A DNA stretch of 8,112 nucleotides from Spirochaetota bacterium (lineage in GTDB: Bacteria > Spirochaetota > UBA4802 > JAFGJZ01): assembly GCA_022704645.1 (NCBI GenBank), contig JAKJGA010000075.1, positions 1 to 8,112 of the forward strand, written 5' to 3'. Of the stretch, positions 7,054 to 8,112 are shown piece after piece (positions within the stretch are counted from its first letter, which is position 1; the number at the start of each line of letters is the position of its first letter). A program made the position numbers and the translations under genes. Below the pieces are notes generated by a model. It ran no database searches. It saw only the letters and a list, made by a program, of their open reading frames with translations, and was not told where the DNA came from.

Positions 7054-7409
7054 TAAAAATCGCCGGTTTCGCAATATGATGTTTTGGAAATAACATTTTC
7101 ATAAACTCTGACTTTAAAATCCAGTCTGTTATTGCCTGATTTACATTCAGAATATATAAGCAGTGCAATATTTTCAGCAGTAGGTTTTTCAATAATATCA
7201 TTTAAATTCTTATGGTCGAGTTTATAGGTAATTTCCTTAAGATTCCCGAAATCCCACAGAATACCGCTTGAATCAATCAGCGCGGAATCACCTTTCACCC
7301 AAACAGATACTTTCCAGGTGTGCCCGTGAAGATAAGCGCACTTGCCTGGATGATTCTTTATCAAGTGAGCAGAATCAAAAAATGCTTCGGTATAAATAGT
7401 CAGAATCAT
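7053..7409 (-). CDS. queD: 6-carboxy-5,6,7,8-tetrahydropterin synthase QueD
   Basis: QueD converts 7,8-dihydroneopterin triphosphate to 6-carboxytetrahydropterin, the first dedicated step to preQ1. From the ATG at 7409 it has 118 residues, the standard length. FDSAH gives zinc ligand H15, and CAYLHGH gives the catalytic C24 with zinc ligands H28 and H30. LDHKNLND (catalytic D65-H66), PTAEN (76-80) and the glutamate in VYENV (E104) complete the active site. The Cys-x3-HGH form separates QueD from eukaryotic-type PTPS enzymes that lack this cysteine spacing. A TTG two codons upstream (7415) is a less likely start. Upstream lies a 22-codon ORF ending two bases before the ATG. The GTP cyclohydrolase that makes the substrate is not in the window. 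Confidence 0.94.
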   Translation of the reverse strand: MILTIYTEAFFDSAHLIKNHPGKCAYLHGHTWKVSVWVKGDSALIDSSGILWDFGNLKEITYKLDHKNLNDIIEKPTAENIALLIYSECKSGNNRLDFKVRVYENVISKTSYCETGDF

Positions 7410-7411
7410 AT

Positions 7412-7480
7412 TCAAAACCCGGTTTTTTCTGCGTTAGTCAGAACTGACGCATAATATTTTTTAAATTCATTAGAACTCAT
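7412..7480 (-). CDS. Possible 22-residue ORF tiled between the right-edge gene and queD
   Basis: An ATG at 7480 overlaps the stop of the upstream gene as ATGA, and the ORF ends in TGA at 7412-7414, two bases before the queD ATG. The peptide begins MSSNEFKKYY and ends NAEKTGF, with an ordinary soluble, helix-like composition and no membrane segment. There is no good ribosome site, so expression would rely on coupling. The exact fit between two genes, with the same kind of overlaps as in the rest of the operon, favours a real small gene or a coupling leader. Chance in a 67-base gap remains possible, and I assign no function. Confidence 0.4.
   Translation of the reverse strand: MSSNEFKKYYASVLTNAEKTGF
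7431..7450 (-). other. Imperfect hairpin upstream of queD
   Basis: On the minus strand GCGT (7450-7447) pairs with ACGC (7434-7431), extendable by one T-A pair outside, with a 12-base loop; an inner GTCA/TGAC pairing competes with it. An A6 run and CCGGG follow, about 10 bases before the queD ATG. The arrangement loosely recalls a preQ1-I aptamer but lacks a cytosine just before the 3' stem strand; see findings. It lies fully inside the 22-codon ORF. Confidence 0.3.
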
Positions 7481-8112
7481 ATAATACCGATTATATCATC
7501 AATATCAGAATCCGTCAACTTTCCGCATGCTCCGAAAAAATCAGAAGCTTTTGTTTTCTTTTTAATCCGTATAGATATATCTGCAAAACCCCCGTCAAAA
7601 TTCTGAGGAAATGTCAGATTCATCCCCGCGTTTCTGAACCTTTCCGAAAGAGAAGCAGATTTTTCGAGAAGTGAAGACATCAAAGGATAACGAATACGCT
7701 TAAGTTCCTTAATAAGAATAATATCCTCTGAAGCATTATCGAATACGGATATGACATCTTCCTTTCCGGTCAATTTTAAAATATCCGAAACAATTGCAAC
7801 TGACTCCCTGAAAAGAGCAAATTTAAAACCTTTTGCGGTTATGAAAGATTCATAAGCCGATATTATATCATAGTCAAGCATTAACATTTCATCAAGAATC
7901 TTAAGAGGTGCATCCTTTTCATTAAAATAATCTAAAATTGAATCAGGAATAAGTATATCATTTGCAGTTCTTCTGGAAGCTGGAATTCCCAGTTCATTCA
8001 TTAAATCTGTATCGGAATAAAAATATTTACATGCTTTCAGTTTTCCTGAAAAAGAAAGCAACCCTGAATAATTTTTCTTTATAATTTCTTTTCTGAATTC
8101 TTCATGAATACT
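7477..8112 (-). CDS. C-terminal part of an unrecognised, possibly ParB-like protein (partial, N-terminus beyond right edge)
   Basis: The frame is open to the right edge of the window (the outermost codons read SIHEEFRKE), so the real start lies outside; a TTG at 8061 is only an in-frame internal codon. About 211 residues are visible, soluble, without membrane segments. Recognisable blocks are the ILIPDSILDYF and ILDEMLMLDYDIISAYESF helices, a FALFRESVAIVSDILKL helix, and the ELKRIRYPLMSSLLEKSASL segment followed by a strand ending IRIKKK. This order of helix bundle, an 'LKRIRYP' arm and a final strand reminds me of the region that follows the ParB-like nuclease domain in some deltaproteobacterial proteins. 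That is recollection of family style, and no ParB nuclease motif is visible because the N-terminus is missing. The stop overlaps the start of the 22-codon ORF, and only about 67 bases separate it from queD, so it may be the first visible gene of the que transcript. Confidence 0.7.
   Translation of the reverse strand, partial: SIHEEFRKEIIKKNYSGLLSFSGKLKACKYFYSDTDLMNELGIPASRRTANDILIPDSILDYFNEKDAPLKILDEMLMLDYDIISAYESFITAKGFKFALFRESVAIVSDILKLTGKEDVISVFDNASEDIILIKELKRIRYPLMSSLLEKSASLSERFRNAGMNLTFPQNFDGGFADISIRIKKKTKASDFFGACGKLTDSDIDDIIGII

Noticed and set aside
7431..7460. Plus-strand hairpin followed by a T-run, read as a terminator
   Set aside because: No plus-strand gene ends there, the nearest T-run is several bases away from the stem, and the stem has a wobble pair and only seven pairs.

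Overview
This window is AT-rich, densely packed bacterial DNA and most likely comes from a spirochaete. The strongest clue is the gene at 3761-4447, which matches FlaA, the periplasmic flagellar filament sheath protein that is characteristic of Spirochaetota. An Mla/MCE lipid-transport operon and a predicted outer-membrane beta-strand protein fit a diderm cell. I cannot place the genus from sequence alone.

Layout: (1) Positions 1-3619, minus strand, hold an operon transcribed leftwards: a secreted 523-residue protein rich in aromatic repeats, then mlaE (permease), mlaF (ATPase) and mlaD (MCE protein, cut by the left edge). The first three genes overlap at start/stop codons, and mlaD starts 8 bases after mlaF with a strong ribosome site, so the four look translationally linked. 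The 523-residue protein has a signal peptide, alternating aromatic strands and a C-terminal phenylalanine, so it may be an outer-membrane partner of the Mla machine. (2) Positions 3620-3760 are a short divergent promoter region. (3) Positions 3761-4872, plus strand, hold flaA, a textbook intrinsic terminator directly after it, and a small secreted protein of unknown function whose start is entangled with that terminator. (4) Positions 4878-7409, minus strand, hold queD-queE-queC-queF. This is the block that converts dihydroneopterin triphosphate to preQ1, the free-base precursor of the tRNA nucleoside queuosine; folE, tgt and the later steps are not in the window. (5) At the right edge is the C-terminal part of an unrecognised, possibly ParB-like protein. 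A 22-codon ORF sits exactly between it and queD, overlapping the upstream stop as ATGA and ending two bases before the queD start.

The functional themes are cell-envelope lipid trafficking, periplasmic flagella and tRNA modification. No RNA genes, mobile elements or CRISPR arrays were seen. The least explained parts are the aromatic-repeat protein in the Mla operon, the small gene after the flaA terminator, and the tiny ORF and hairpin in front of queD.
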